Shown one piece after another: positions 9,753 through 17,787 of a stretch of 64,000 nt of DNA. Within the stretch, counting starts at the first letter, position 1, and the number at the start of each line of letters is the position of its first letter. A program made the translations under genes and the position numbers. The stretch is from Planctomyces sp. (GTDB lineage Bacteria; Planctomycetota; Planctomycetia; Planctomycetales; Planctomycetaceae): assembly GCA_016795105.1 (NCBI GenBank), contig JAEUIH010000017.1, positions 46,962-110,961 on the forward strand, written 5' to 3'. Below the pieces are notes generated by a model. The model saw nothing but the letters and a program-made list of their open reading frames with translations. It was not told where the DNA came from and did no database searches.

Positions 9753-10577
9753 TCACGCAGCCAATCGGGGTTGATCCGACTCATTCATCGTGTCAATGAC
9801 ATTCAACTCGCCGTCTTTCGAAACTTCCATACCCTCAGAACGCGACTTCGGAAAAACGAATATCGGATAGCCCGGCACTCTCCCCCGATAGTTGCGATAT
9901 GAATCCCCGAGAAAAAACTCCAGCCGTTCGTCTTTTAGCCAGCTGCCGATAAAAATGTAGACTGTCCAGACGCCCGTCAGTACAGCATGGTCCAAAGTCA
10001 TGGTTGGCACAAACCAGATTAATCCAAGAAAGCTCAGATAAATCGGATGCCTGAACCAGCGATAAAGAGATCGTTCTTCAAACTCGCGACGAGGAAGTCG
10101 TTTTCCGTTCCACCAATATAGCCATGGAGTGAGTCCCGTCTGATACCCCAGTCCACTCAGGTACAAACTGTAAAACAACATCACCCACGAGCCATAGAAT
10201 CCGCAGAGGATAAACGTCTTACCCGTCGCAGTTAAATCCCAGACAAGTGTTGATGTCGTTTGCCAGCACTGAAACAACAGATGGAGACTTCCACAGGTCA
10301 CAAGACAGAATACAAGTCCATAGAACTCGGACGGTATCCATCGTTTCAGCCGTCGACTCACGGCCGGATGAAGCATCAGGCTGTGCGGGATCGCAAACTG
10401 AAACGCGAGCAACATGTCGATTGCCAGCCAGTCAGTACTCTCCTGAATTCCCCCGAATCTGAGGAATTCAAACAACGAAACGACTGTAATTGCGAAGCAT
10501 GCCTGAGTCCCCAGTCCAAAAATCAATCCCGGAAGTCGCCTTAGATCACCGAGGCTTTTCCGCAACAAAACAGCCAT
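9753..10577 (-). CDS. ICMT/NnrU-like integral membrane methyltransferase
   Basis: Protein of 274 residues with about six membrane helices. The C-terminal half has the isoprenylcysteine carboxyl methyltransferase-type signature RHPIY (176-180) and a later ERLE (217-220) followed by Y-RNY-RGRVPGY, which bind S-adenosylmethionine at the membrane face. In Streptomyces the ICMT-like SrsB O-methylates alkylresorcinols made by a type III polyketide synthase. That precedent fits this cluster, so O-methylation of a membrane-embedded phenolic lipid is the favoured role. The start overlaps the upstream methyltransferase gene by 32 bases. NnrU-like proteins of other function are the main alternative. Confidence 0.75.
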   Translation of the reverse strand: MAVLLRKSLGDLRRLPGLIFGLGTQACFAITVVSLFEFLRFGGIQESTDWLAIDMLLAFQFAIPHSLMLHPAVSRRLKRWIPSEFYGLVFCLVTCGSLHLLFQCWQTTSTLVWDLTATGKTFILCGFYGSWVMLFYSLYLSGLGYQTGLTPWLYWWNGKRLPRREFEERSLYRWFRHPIYLSFLGLIWFVPTMTLDHAVLTGVWTVYIFIGSWLKDERLEFFLGDSYRNYRGRVPGYPIFVFPKSRSEGMEVSKDGELNVIDTMNESDQPRLAA

Positions 10578-11382
10578 ACCGCATAGACCTTGTGTTATAG
10601 GCGTCGAGGATCGTCTGGAAACGATCGAGAAAAATCAGCTGCCCTCGATCAATCAGCTTCGCAATCGGGCGAACCGACAGTCGATCAACTCTGTCCCGGC
10701 AAATCTCCCATGTTCTTGATACCTGATCCGTCCAGTCGAGCGTCTTCTGCATCTTCAGACCCGCGTCAGCGAGCCAGCCCTCGTAATCGTTCATCGTTCC
10801 CAGCGATGGACAGAAAAAGCCTTCACATACGTCATAGACTCGCTGGCGTCCCACTTCATCGAGAGGCTCATCACCTGCCAGCCATGCACAGATTGCGACT
10901 CGACCTCCAGGACGAAGCCATCCCGACATACGTCTGAAAAAAGCTGGCTTATCAAACAGGTGTTCTGTGCATTCAATACTCCATGCCACGTCAAAGCTCT
11001 CAGGACTGAATTCAACTTTTTCTGCATCTTCGCAAATGAATCGGGTCTTCTTCTTTGTGCCGTTAAGCCAGGAACTCGTTGTCGCCCATCGCTGCTGAAA
11101 CGGACTGAGTGTCACTCCGGTCACCTGACAATTGTGATGTCGGGCAAGATGAATCGAAGACCCACCCATTCCACACCCAATATCGACAACCTGATCGCCG
11201 TCTCTGACACCCGCTTCGCGAATGACGCGTTCCGTCAACTGACGTGCCGCGACCTTTGGTGACTCGTCAGCTGACCAGAGCCCGTGATGGATGTGCTGCC
11301 CCCACAGGACGCGGTAAAACAGTGTTGAAACGTTGTAGTGATTGCGAATGACTCGCTTCTCTACGGAAGGACAGGATATCAT
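10546..11382 (-). CDS. SAM methyltransferase, gamma-tocopherol methyltransferase-like
   Basis: Class I methyltransferase of 278 residues. Motif I is VVDIGCGMGGSS (65-76), with the acidic SAM contact and later motifs typical of the type 11 group. The opening HYNVSTLFYRVLWG-HIHHGLW (15-36) closely resembles tocopherol and sarcosine/dimethylglycine methyltransferases. Such enzymes C-methylate phenolic head groups or N-methylate small molecules. In this polyketide cluster, C-methylation of a phenol or quinol ring is the more likely role. It lies between the YceI gene (39-base gap) and the ICMT-like gene (32-base overlap) in one operon. The substrate is inferred from context only. Confidence 0.8.
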   Translation of the reverse strand: MISCPSVEKRVIRNHYNVSTLFYRVLWGQHIHHGLWSADESPKVAARQLTERVIREAGVRDGDQVVDIGCGMGGSSIHLARHHNCQVTGVTLSPFQQRWATTSSWLNGTKKKTRFICEDAEKVEFSPESFDVAWSIECTEHLFDKPAFFRRMSGWLRPGGRVAICAWLAGDEPLDEVGRQRVYDVCEGFFCPSLGTMNDYEGWLADAGLKMQKTLDWTDQVSRTWEICRDRVDRLSVRPIAKLIDRGQLIFLDRFQTILDAYNTRSMRYGCFVAEKPR

Positions 11383-11421
11383 TTGAGCCCTAACTCTGAA
11401 TTCTGAAGATATTCGTGCACG

Positions 11422-12111
11422 TTACTTTGATGCTTCAAAAACAATGTCGCCGTAGACGCGAAGCTGATTTGCGACGCCAACGGCCCCAAAAGCCTTCTTG
11501 AATGGCGTTATACCGAAGTTCGTCTGCAGAAGATTGAAGTTCCCTTTCAATCGCTTCGTACCATCCTGCTCGGCCATCTCGGCCTCGAATTTCAAAGTTC
11601 GACTGACGCCTCGCAACGAAAACTCGCCACTCAACTCATACAGAGGATTTCCTTTGGGACTCTCTTTCGAAAGTTGGCGACAGGAATCGATCTTAAAGGT
11701 TGCCGTTGGGTACTTGCGCACATAGAGGATCGAATCCGCTTTCATGTTTGTATTCACCTGCTGCCGAGTAGATGCGTCCGTGGTACCTCCGAGCCCAACG
11801 TATCGACGAGCCTTCGCGGTGTCCGCATCAAACGAAGACATGTCGAATACGAATTCCCCGGCCCCCTGGTCTCCTTCTGCCAAATCCAGGTGCCCACTCT
11901 TCAGCTTGCCCTCGATTCCATGATCATGTCCCAATCCCGTCTTTCCCACGAAGATATATACCCGACTGGTCTCAACATTGACCTGAAGTCCGGATTCACT
12001 CTTCTCCGCTCGCGGTGAGTTCTCGTCGTTCACCGTCTCTGACGAAATCTGAGACAAAACGAATCCACTGCTCAGCCAAAACACAAGCCCCAAAAACACG
12101 CCTGATTTCAT
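11422..12111 (-). CDS. YceI-like lipid-binding lipocalin-type protein
   Basis: Secreted protein of 229 residues: signal peptide (about 1-20), then a YceI beta-barrel at about 43-227. Typical elements are the opening SRVYIFVGKTG, the middle YPTATFKIDS and SGEFSLRGVSRTLKFEAEM, and the closing VYGDIVFEAS. YceI proteins bind long isoprenoid or alkyl chains, including polyprenyl quinone precursors. As first gene of the leftward operon beside a type III polyketide cluster, it may carry the lipid product or its precursor through the periplasm. The start has GGGAG nine bases upstream. A TTGACA box on the minus strand (12157 to 12152) lies about 40 bases upstream. Confidence 0.85.
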   Translation of the reverse strand: MKSGVFLGLVFWLSSGFVLSQISSETVNDENSPRAEKSESGLQVNVETSRVYIFVGKTGLGHDHGIEGKLKSGHLDLAEGDQGAGEFVFDMSSFDADTAKARRYVGLGGTTDASTRQQVNTNMKADSILYVRKYPTATFKIDSCRQLSKESPKGNPLYELSGEFSLRGVSRTLKFEAEMAEQDGTKRLKGNFNLLQTNFGITPFKKAFGAVGVANQLRVYGDIVFEASK

Positions 12112-12327
12112 TTGTCCGTACTCCCTTAAAACCTCGAGCCATCCTGAAGAGTGTCAATACCGGGAACGGCTCCAATTCGGAGGATCAGCAGATTTCAGTC
12201 AGTTCGCTCTTGACCATCTTCCGAAGAATCACGACCATCCGTGGGGAAGAAATACTATAAATGTCGTTTTTATGTCGAGACCGATTTTCGCGATTTCCGC
12301 GAATGGCGAACAAGTCCGAGGTGCAGA
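12112..12327. promoter_or_regulatory. Shared divergent control region of the polyketide cluster
   Basis: 216 bases between the YceI and BlaI genes that must hold both promoters. Leftward, TTGACA (12157 to 12152) is followed by a loosely spaced TTTTAA. Rightward, an AT-rich core TACTATAAAT lies near 12253-12262. Two dyads are visible: a short ATAAA/TTTAT pair at 12257-12273 and a stronger one at 12287-12303. BlaI repressors normally bind dyads at their own promoter, so this gap is the expected operator. The classical TACA/TGTA BlaI box is not present. Confidence 0.5.
12287..12303. promoter_or_regulatory. Inverted repeat, candidate BlaI-type operator
   Basis: TTCGCG at 12287-12292 and CGCGAA at 12298-12303 form perfect six-base arms with a five-base spacer. 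It lies 25 bases upstream of the chosen BlaI start at 12328. The position suits an autoregulatory operator, or a hairpin in the 5' leader. Binding is inferred, and the sequence is unlike the Staphylococcus BlaI consensus. Confidence 0.4.
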
Positions 12328-12702
12328 GTGAAGGAATATCGACTGACTCGATATGAGTTACAGCTAATGGACGTTCTCTGGAATCTCGGAGAAGCAACCG
12401 TTCAGGATGTCTGTGACCGTATTGAACGTGACCTTGCTTACACCACCGTGATGACCACTCTGAATTTGCTCGTCACAAAGAAAAACGTGCTTTCCAGGAC
12501 AAAACGTGGTCGTGCATTCGTTTATACACCTTTGGTGTCGAGAAACGAAGTTTCGCGTTCTATCCTGTCTGATCTGAAGGCAGTGCTGTTCGGAAATCAA
12601 CTTCCAACGATGATGTTGAGCCTGATGGATGATTCGGAGATTTCGGCTCAGGACAGCGAGGTTCTCAAGGAGGCGATCCAGAGGCTGGAGAAGAATCAGT
12701 GA
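12328..12702 (+). CDS. BlaI/MecI family transcriptional repressor
   Basis: Winged-helix repressor of about 124 residues, the usual size for the family. The core LTRYELQLMDVLWNLGEATVQDV is the BlaI helix-turn-helix, followed by AYTTVMTTLNLLVTKKNVLSRTKRGRAFVYTPL, the recognition helix and wing. The start GTG at 12328 is chosen because the homologous region begins there and GAGG lies just upstream. An upstream in-frame GTG at 12241 would add 29 unrelated residues. Family members repress their own operon until a partner M56 protease cleaves them, and that partner is encoded next with a GTGA overlap. Here the controlled genes appear to be polyketide biosynthesis genes and not beta-lactamase. Confidence 0.88.
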   Translation: MKEYRLTRYELQLMDVLWNLGEATVQDVCDRIERDLAYTTVMTTLNLLVTKKNVLSRTKRGRAFVYTPLVSRNEVSRSILSDLKAVLFGNQLPTMMLSLMDDSEISAQDSEVLKEAIQRLEKNQ

Positions 12703-13814
12703 CATTCGCGTTTGCTGAATTCTGGGTTTCAATGACCCTCCAGTGCACTTTGCTGTTGTCACTGGTTGCATGGCTTTCGCGTCGCGAAACAAATTCAGTG
12801 ATTCGTGATCACCTCTGGTCGTCCTGCTATCTGTTGATCCTTGTCTTGTGGACGATTGGATTCCTCTTTCCGCACCTCAGACTGTTGCCAGACCCGGACC
12901 TGCTGAGCCTGAACAAGCCGGTGGCTGGCGTGGAGGTCCTGGAACGAATTCTGCAGCTCATCGGAATTGTATGGGTCGCTGGAGTTGCACTATTGTCCAT
13001 CGGCCTCGTCATTTCACTGCTCCAGACATCGCAGATTGTCAGGAAGTCATCTCCCTGGAACAGTGGGATCGAAGACTGTGAAGTTTGTCTTCGGGAGTTC
13101 GGCGTTGAGACTCGAACAACTCCTCTGGCTCTGGTTCCCTTTTGCTGGCAATTCCATCGGCCAATCATTGTGATTCCACAATGTATGCTCGATTATCCTG
13201 AATCGGAACTGCGAGCCATTCTCCGGCATGAACTTGGTCATCTTGTTTCACGTCACCCCTTCCAGCTCTTTCTTCAACGGCTGGCTGAAATACTCTTCTG
13301 GTACCTGCCATATATGTGGAAGTGCTCTGAAATGGCGGCGATGCAGCGAGAGCTTGTTGCCGACGCATGGGCAGTTCGAAATAAAGAAGATGCAGGTGCT
13401 TTGCTTCAGGGCCTCCTGCGTCTCTCCGAGCAACCAATGGGTAAAACACCTCGAATGCCCTCCGGACTCAGTTTCGCAGGCCATGGAAGTCTGCTTCAGC
13501 ACCGTGTCGATTCACTTCTGCGCCTTGTGTCTGCAAGACCTGCGAAATCCTCAAGAGCCGGTCGCAGCTTGATTCTGCTGTGTATTGCAGCGATCGGCCT
13601 AGGAATCATCTGGCTGCCAGTGAATCCCTATGCCAGCCACAGATCACTCGTCTCCCCATGGCCAAAGGTCTCCGCATCAGCCCTGAAAGGAATGGGGATC
13701 TCAGTCAGAGACTTCGAAATCGACAACCACCGATTACATGAACATCCTCACTCAACAAACAGCACACCAAAGTCATTACCGTCCAACGGTCTGAATCAAA
13801 GGACCGCATTTTGA
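12699..13814 (+). CDS. M56 (BlaR1-like) membrane metalloprotease
   Basis: Integral membrane protease of 371 residues. Helices lie at about 8-26, 40-58, 83-108 and 283-302. The cytoplasmic zinc site is HELGH (177-181), with a downstream RELVAD (217-222) giving the third ligand. In BlaR1 a C-terminal penicillin-binding sensor follows the last helix. Here only about 65 residues remain, with no SxxK or KTG motif, so beta-lactam sensing is unlikely. Its job is probably to cleave the BlaI repressor on an unknown envelope signal. It overlaps blaI by four bases (GTGA), and its stop overlaps the TTG start of the DUF1559 gene, so all three proteins are co-translated. Confidence 0.85.
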   Translation: MTFAFAEFWVSMTLQCTLLLSLVAWLSRRETNSVIRDHLWSSCYLLILVLWTIGFLFPHLRLLPDPDLLSLNKPVAGVEVLERILQLIGIVWVAGVALLSIGLVISLLQTSQIVRKSSPWNSGIEDCEVCLREFGVETRTTPLALVPFCWQFHRPIIVIPQCMLDYPESELRAILRHELGHLVSRHPFQLFLQRLAEILFWYLPYMWKCSEMAAMQRELVADAWAVRNKEDAGALLQGLLRLSEQPMGKTPRMPSGLSFAGHGSLLQHRVDSLLRLVSARPAKSSRAGRSLILLCIAAIGLGIIWLPVNPYASHRSLVSPWPKVSASALKGMGISVRDFEIDNHRLHEHPHSTNSTPKSLPSNGLNQRTAF

Positions 13815-14728
13815 TCGCCTCGTCAGAAAAATCGGCCAAAATCGCCAGAAATGGGTCGAACCGATATCAGCTCATGGATTCTCGAAACCGCTATGGGATG
13901 ACAGTCCTGGAGTTACTGGTCGTCATTGGGATCGTGACTTTGCTGCTCGCCCTGGTACTGCCTGCTGTACAGAGTGCTCGTGAAAGCGCGAGACGCCTGC
14001 ATTGCACCAACAACCTGCGACAAATTGGACTTGCTCTGCATCAGTCACACGACCTGAACACTAGACTGCCGCCTGGCTGGACTGAATCCAAAACAACTCA
14101 AACAGCATGGGCATGGACAACCGTTATTCTTCCTCATATCGAACAGTCCGGGGTCTATGAATCGATTGACCATACCAGGGGTATCGATGCCGAAGCTCAT
14201 GCTGAAATCCGAAAGACTCCCCTGGCAATGATGATCTGCCCCTCTGACCTCGTTCCTCCGTCGTTCTCACTGTACGCAGCTGCTCAGGATGATGAAGTTC
14301 ACAGCGTTCAACCATCAGAGCCGTCCGTACTTGTTGAACTGCCGTCAGCGAACTACGTTGGCATCTTTGGAAACACGGATCCGGATGCAGTGGACGGACA
14401 TTCGGGAAATGGTACTTTTCTTGAAAACGATGGACTCGGCTGGAAAGACCTGACCCAGGGTTTAAGCCACGTGATGATTGTAAGTGAGCGAACTGCCAGA
14501 AAGCTGCCTTCAACATGGCTCGGTGTCCGTCAGGATGGTGAGGATGCAGAAGCCAGAATGACTGGTCATGCATGGCTTGGACCCAACCGACAAGACGCTG
14601 ACGAATGTGAACTCGACAGCCGGCATGCAGACCTGATTAATGTCCTTTTTGCTGATGGCCATGTGGAAGCCGTGTCCGACGCGGTAGACCAGACTGTCTA
14701 TCGACGGATGGCTCGAAGAAACGAATAA
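13811..14728 (+). CDS. DUF1559 prepilin-like protein inside the polyketide operon
   Basis: Protein of 305 residues with the prepilin site G29|MTVLE (Glu at +5) and the helix [31 protein letters not shown]1559 core motifs follow: [27 protein letters not shown], and at the C-terminus [26 protein letters not shown]. The start TTG at 13811 overlaps the M56 stop and has AAAGGA seven bases upstream; ATG at 13874 is an alternative. Its stop is four bases before the methyltransferase start. The leader before the cleavage site is long. Translational coupling to a repressor/protease pair suggests that it could be part of the sensor, which is speculation. A second DUF1559 gene lies at 6487. Confidence 0.87.
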   Translation: MIASSEKSAKIARNGSNRYQLMDSRNRYGMTVLELLVVIGIVTLLLALVLPAVQSARESARRLHCTNNLRQIGLALHQSHDLNTRLPPGWTESKTTQTAWAWTTVILPHIEQSGVYESIDHTRGIDAEAHAEIRKTPLAMMICPSDLVPPSFSLYAAAQDDEVHSVQPSEPSVLVELPSANYVGIFGNTDPDAVDGHSGNGTFLENDGLGWKDLTQGLSHVMIVSERTARKLPSTWLGVRQDGEDAEARMTGHAWLGPNRQDADECELDSRHADLINVLFADGHVEAVSDAVDQTVYRRMARRNE

Positions 14729-14732
14729 TACT

Positions 14733-15446
14733 ATGCGTCTATCCGTACGGAGGCGCCAGCCTGAACTCATGGATGACCCGGCTCTCGACAGAGCAACCCA
14801 TCAGCAGGCCCTGGCCGGTCTGCGGCGTGTAAACTGGTGGAGCAGGACCGATTCCGTGATCTGGAATGCTCTGAAAACAGTTCAGCCGAAGGCAACTGGT
14901 GAACCTCTTCGAATACTCGATGTCGGTTCCGGAGGTGGCGACCTTCTGTGCAGGCTCGCCGGCAGATTTGCAGGACACGAGATACCGGCCGTCTTCACGG
15001 GCTGGGATATCAGTCTCGATGCCGTGCAGTACGCCACTGAACAGGCACGGATCGCTGGTGTCAAAAACGTCAGTTTTGAAGTCCACGATTGCCTGAATGA
15101 GACGTTCCCGGAACAGAAGTTTGACGTGGTTATGTGCTCGTTATTTCTCCATCATCTTGATGAGCACGATGCAGTATCCCTCCTGAACGGAATGCGGCTC
15201 GCTGCCAGCCAGCTTGTGCTCGTTGATGACCTTGTTCGCTCAAAGTTTGGCTATTGGCTGGCATGGGCAGGATGTCGCATACTTACGCGGTGCCGTATCG
15301 TTCACATCGACGGTCCGCTTTCGGTAGAAGGTGCCTTCACGACGGCCGAAGCACTCAAAATTGCAGACTACGCGCGCCTTTCGCCGTGCAGAATCACTCG
15401 CCACTGGCCACAGAGGTTCTTGCTCCAGTGGAGTCGAGCAAACTGA
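14733..15446 (+). CDS. Class I SAM-dependent methyltransferase
   Basis: Cytoplasmic methyltransferase of 237 residues. Motif I is ILDVGSGGGDLL (61-72), with WDIS (about 93) as the acidic ribose contact and FDVVMCSLFLHHL (about 130-142) as motif IV. It resembles UbiE-like and polyketide tailoring methyltransferases. The C-terminal 25 residues (TTAEALKIADYARLSPCRI) form the usual closing strand pair. It lies between the DUF1559 and FAD genes; its TGA overlaps the ATG of the FAD gene by one base (TGATG). This is the third methyltransferase of the cluster, each from a different family, which implies several methylations or a choice of substrates. Confidence 0.82.
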   Translation: MRLSVRRRQPELMDDPALDRATHQQALAGLRRVNWWSRTDSVIWNALKTVQPKATGEPLRILDVGSGGGDLLCRLAGRFAGHEIPAVFTGWDISLDAVQYATEQARIAGVKNVSFEVHDCLNETFPEQKFDVVMCSLFLHHLDEHDAVSLLNGMRLAASQLVLVDDLVRSKFGYWLAWAGCRILTRCRIVHIDGPLSVEGAFTTAEALKIADYARLSPCRITRHWPQRFLLQWSRAN

Positions 15447-16660
15447 TGACTGAGTCCAACTTTGCACGGGTAGAGAATGAGTCCGACTGGGACGTCGTGA
15501 TTGTCGGAGCCGGTCCAGCCGGAGGATACTCGGGCTTGCTTTGCGCCAGATCCGGCCTTCGCACATTGCTCGTTGAAAAACAGAAATTCCCTCGCCACAA
15601 GATCTGCGGCTGCTGCCTGAACAGCAGAGCTGTTGGATTCCTGAAAGATGCAGGCATCTGGTCCGGAATACTCACTGCTGGCGCTCGCAGACTTGACGGC
15701 ATCACAATCAGTGTGCGACATCAGAAGTTAGTCGTACCTCTCAGAGAATCATGGTCCATCTCTCGCGGGACGCTCGATCAGCTCCTTGTCAGACAGGCAG
15801 TCGAAGCAGGGTGTGTATTTGTCGATGGAGTATCCGCGCAGGTCGCGGGTCCAATGACAAATAGTGGGCAGAGCCTTCGCAGAATCAAAGTCGGTACGCG
15901 GGAAGTTCAGGCCCGAGTTGTACTGGTCTGCGACGGTCTCGGTCACTCCAGCCTTGATTCACAATCGCAACTGACAACAAGGATCATGCACGGTTCCAGA
16001 GTTGGACTCGGAGGAATTCTTAGTCCGGTTGATGACTCACCTTCAGACCAATCGGACTCGAAGCAAATTCAAGCCAATACAAGCCGGAATGAGTTCATCC
16101 GCATGATTGTTGGGAATCATGGGTATGCGGGCCTGGCGCCGCTGGAAGATGGAAGACTGAACGTAGCGGCAGCTGTTGACCCGGAGTTCCTTAAGTCCAT
16201 GAACTCCCCTGCTGTCGCGTTACTCAGTCTGTTCGAAGAGGCCGGCGAACTGCCCCCCAATGGAATGGCTGCAATGGCTCTCAGAGGAACTCGGCCCCTG
16301 ACTCAAAATACAAGTCCACGATCCCTTGACCGGCTGCTTCTGCTCGGAGATGCAGCAGGGTACGTAGAACCGTTCACCGGCGAAGGAATCGCATGGGCGC
16401 TTGCCTCTGCTTCACTTGCTTTGCCTGCAGCTCTTGACGTGTGTCGCAACGGCTGGAGTCGTGCAGCAGCTCTTGCGTGGGAACGTGCATATTGTCGTTC
16501 AATCTCCAGGAAACTTGGAATTTGTCGGCTGCTCTCTTCAGGTCTGCGAAGACCATGGATGCTTCAGCCTATGATCACTTTCTTTCGCATGTTTCCGTCA
16601 GCAACTGGAATGCTTGCTGCAACTGTAAATGGCTATACGTCACAAAAGGACGCAGCATAA
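15446..16660 (+). CDS. FAD-dependent oxidoreductase, geranylgeranyl reductase/FixC-like
   Basis: Flavoprotein of 404 residues. The FAD dinucleotide fold is at 16-46 (VVIVGAGPAGGYSG, GAGPAG 21-26). KFPRHKICGCCLNSRAV (48-64) resembles the substrate/FAD loop of geranylgeranyl-reductase-like proteins. RLLLLGDAAGYVEPFTGEGIAWAL carries the second FAD motif. Possible reactions are ring hydroxylation, as by SrsC on alkylresorcinols, or reduction of a double bond in the alkyl chain. The start ATG at 15446 is set by the one-base overlap with the upstream gene; an in-frame ATG at 15254 would lie inside that gene and adds unrelated sequence. The type III synthase gene starts on the base after its stop. 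Confidence 0.85.
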   Translation: MTESNFARVENESDWDVVIVGAGPAGGYSGLLCARSGLRTLLVEKQKFPRHKICGCCLNSRAVGFLKDAGIWSGILTAGARRLDGITISVRHQKLVVPLRESWSISRGTLDQLLVRQAVEAGCVFVDGVSAQVAGPMTNSGQSLRRIKVGTREVQARVVLVCDGLGHSSLDSQSQLTTRIMHGSRVGLGGILSPVDDSPSDQSDSKQIQANTSRNEFIRMIVGNHGYAGLAPLEDGRLNVAAAVDPEFLKSMNSPAVALLSLFEEAGELPPNGMAAMALRGTRPLTQNTSPRSLDRLLLLGDAAGYVEPFTGEGIAWALASASLALPAALDVCRNGWSRAAALAWERAYCRSISRKLGICRLLSSGLRRPWMLQPMITFFRMFPSATGMLAATVNGYTSQKDAA

Positions 16661-17785
16661 ATGTCTCATTTTGAAATCATCGGGTTGGGTACCGCCCTCC
16701 CGGATCACTCAATCGAACAGGCGGACGCCGCGACCTTCGCCGGGACCTGTCTTTCAGGAGAAGCCGATTCAGACAGAGCAGAAACTCTGGTAAAAGCGCT
16801 CTATCGGAGGTCGGGAGTTCGATCCCGAAACAGCGTCGTATTGGATTCTTCGACACATCGAGATGCGATTTCTCAGTCGTTCTATTCCCCGTCCGACGAT
16901 CCATCGAATCGAGGCCCCGGGACTGCAGCAAGGATGCAGAAATTCGAACGTGAGGCTCCAGCGCTGGCGACGAAGGCGTGCCTTCGAGCACTCCAGGCTG
17001 CTGAAGTCAGCCCTCAGCAGATTACTCACCTGATCACTGTTTCGTGCAGTGGATTCTCCGCTCCAGGCTTTGATCTCAGCCTTTTCGATTCACTCGGACT
17101 TCGCCCCACAGTTTCAAGGACTCATGTTGGATTCATGGGGTGTCATGGTGCTCTGAATGCAATTCGTGTCGCCAGAGCATTTGCAACTGCCGAACCGGAC
17201 TCTGTGATTCTGATCTGCGCTCTCGAACTTTGCAGCCTTCACCACCAGTATGGCTGGGATCCCCAGAGAATCGTGGCAAACTCGCTCTTTGCCGATGGTG
17301 CCGCCGCACTTGTCGGCTGCAGTCAATCGCTACTTACAACAGGCAGAAACCACCCTCGTCTTTTGGTCCAGGCAAATGCATCTTCAGTTCTGCCCGAAAC
17401 CGCAGATATGATGACCTGGAGAATCGGAGACCATGGCTTCCAGATGACACTCTCTCCGGAAGTCCCGCAGATCATTACGAACATGCTTCCCACAACCATT
17501 GATGCGTTCCTGAGCCAGCATCAACTCAGTCGCCACGATGTCCGCTCATGGGTCATTCATCCAGGCGGCCCCAGAATCCTCAGCGCCTGCACAGAATCAC
17601 TCGGCCTTTCTGAAGATCAAATCGAACCATCGAGCACAATCCTTGGACGATGCGGGAACATGAGTTCCCCGACTGTATTGTTTATCCTCGAAGAACTTCA
17701 GCATCGCAATGCGGAATTCCCCTGCGTTATGCTGGGGTTTGGTCCGGGTCTCAATGTTGAAATGGCGATTCTCCTGCAGAAATAG
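16661..17785 (+). CDS. Type III polyketide synthase (chalcone synthase family)
   Basis: Thiolase-fold condensing enzyme of 374 residues, the normal length. The catalytic triad is intact: Cys161 in GFMGCHGALNA, His300 in VIHPGGPRIL and Asn333 in GNMSSPTVLFIL. The terminal GFGPGL is present. These enzymes extend an acyl-CoA with malonyl-CoA and cyclise the chain to resorcinols or pyrones. The GFMGCHGA form is typical of bacterial alkylresorcinol/alkylpyrone synthases. ATG follows the FAD gene stop with no gap, and AAAAGGA lies ten bases upstream. It is the last gene of the rightward operon. Starter length and product type cannot be read from sequence. Confidence 0.92.
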   Translation: MSHFEIIGLGTALPDHSIEQADAATFAGTCLSGEADSDRAETLVKALYRRSGVRSRNSVVLDSSTHRDAISQSFYSPSDDPSNRGPGTAARMQKFEREAPALATKACLRALQAAEVSPQQITHLITVSCSGFSAPGFDLSLFDSLGLRPTVSRTHVGFMGCHGALNAIRVARAFATAEPDSVILICALELCSLHHQYGWDPQRIVANSLFADGAAALVGCSQSLLTTGRNHPRLLVQANASSVLPETADMMTWRIGDHGFQMTLSPEVPQIITNMLPTTIDAFLSQHQLSRHDVRSWVIHPGGPRILSACTESLGLSEDQIEPSSTILGRCGNMSSPTVLFILEELQHRNAEFPCVMLGFGPGLNVEMAILLQK

Positions 17786-17787
17786 GT

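Larger units (their letters stand above)
7386..17785. other. Putative type III polyketide biosynthesis and export cluster
   Basis: Two divergent, tightly packed operons share the gap 12112-12327. Leftward: YceI, tocopherol-methyltransferase-like enzyme, ICMT-like methyltransferase, MMPL transporter. Rightward: BlaI, M56 protease, DUF1559 protein, methyltransferase, FAD oxidoreductase, type III polyketide synthase. The combination of a type III synthase, an ICMT-like methyltransferase and a flavoprotein matches the logic of the Streptomyces srsABC alkylresorcinol operon. I infer a methylated alkylresorcinol or alkylquinone lipid with dedicated export. The BlaI/M56/prepilin control module is the unusual part. 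Confidence 0.65.

Noticed and set aside
12328..13814. BlaI/M56 pair as a beta-lactam resistance operon
   Set aside because: The M56 protein lacks the penicillin-binding sensor and no beta-lactamase is near.
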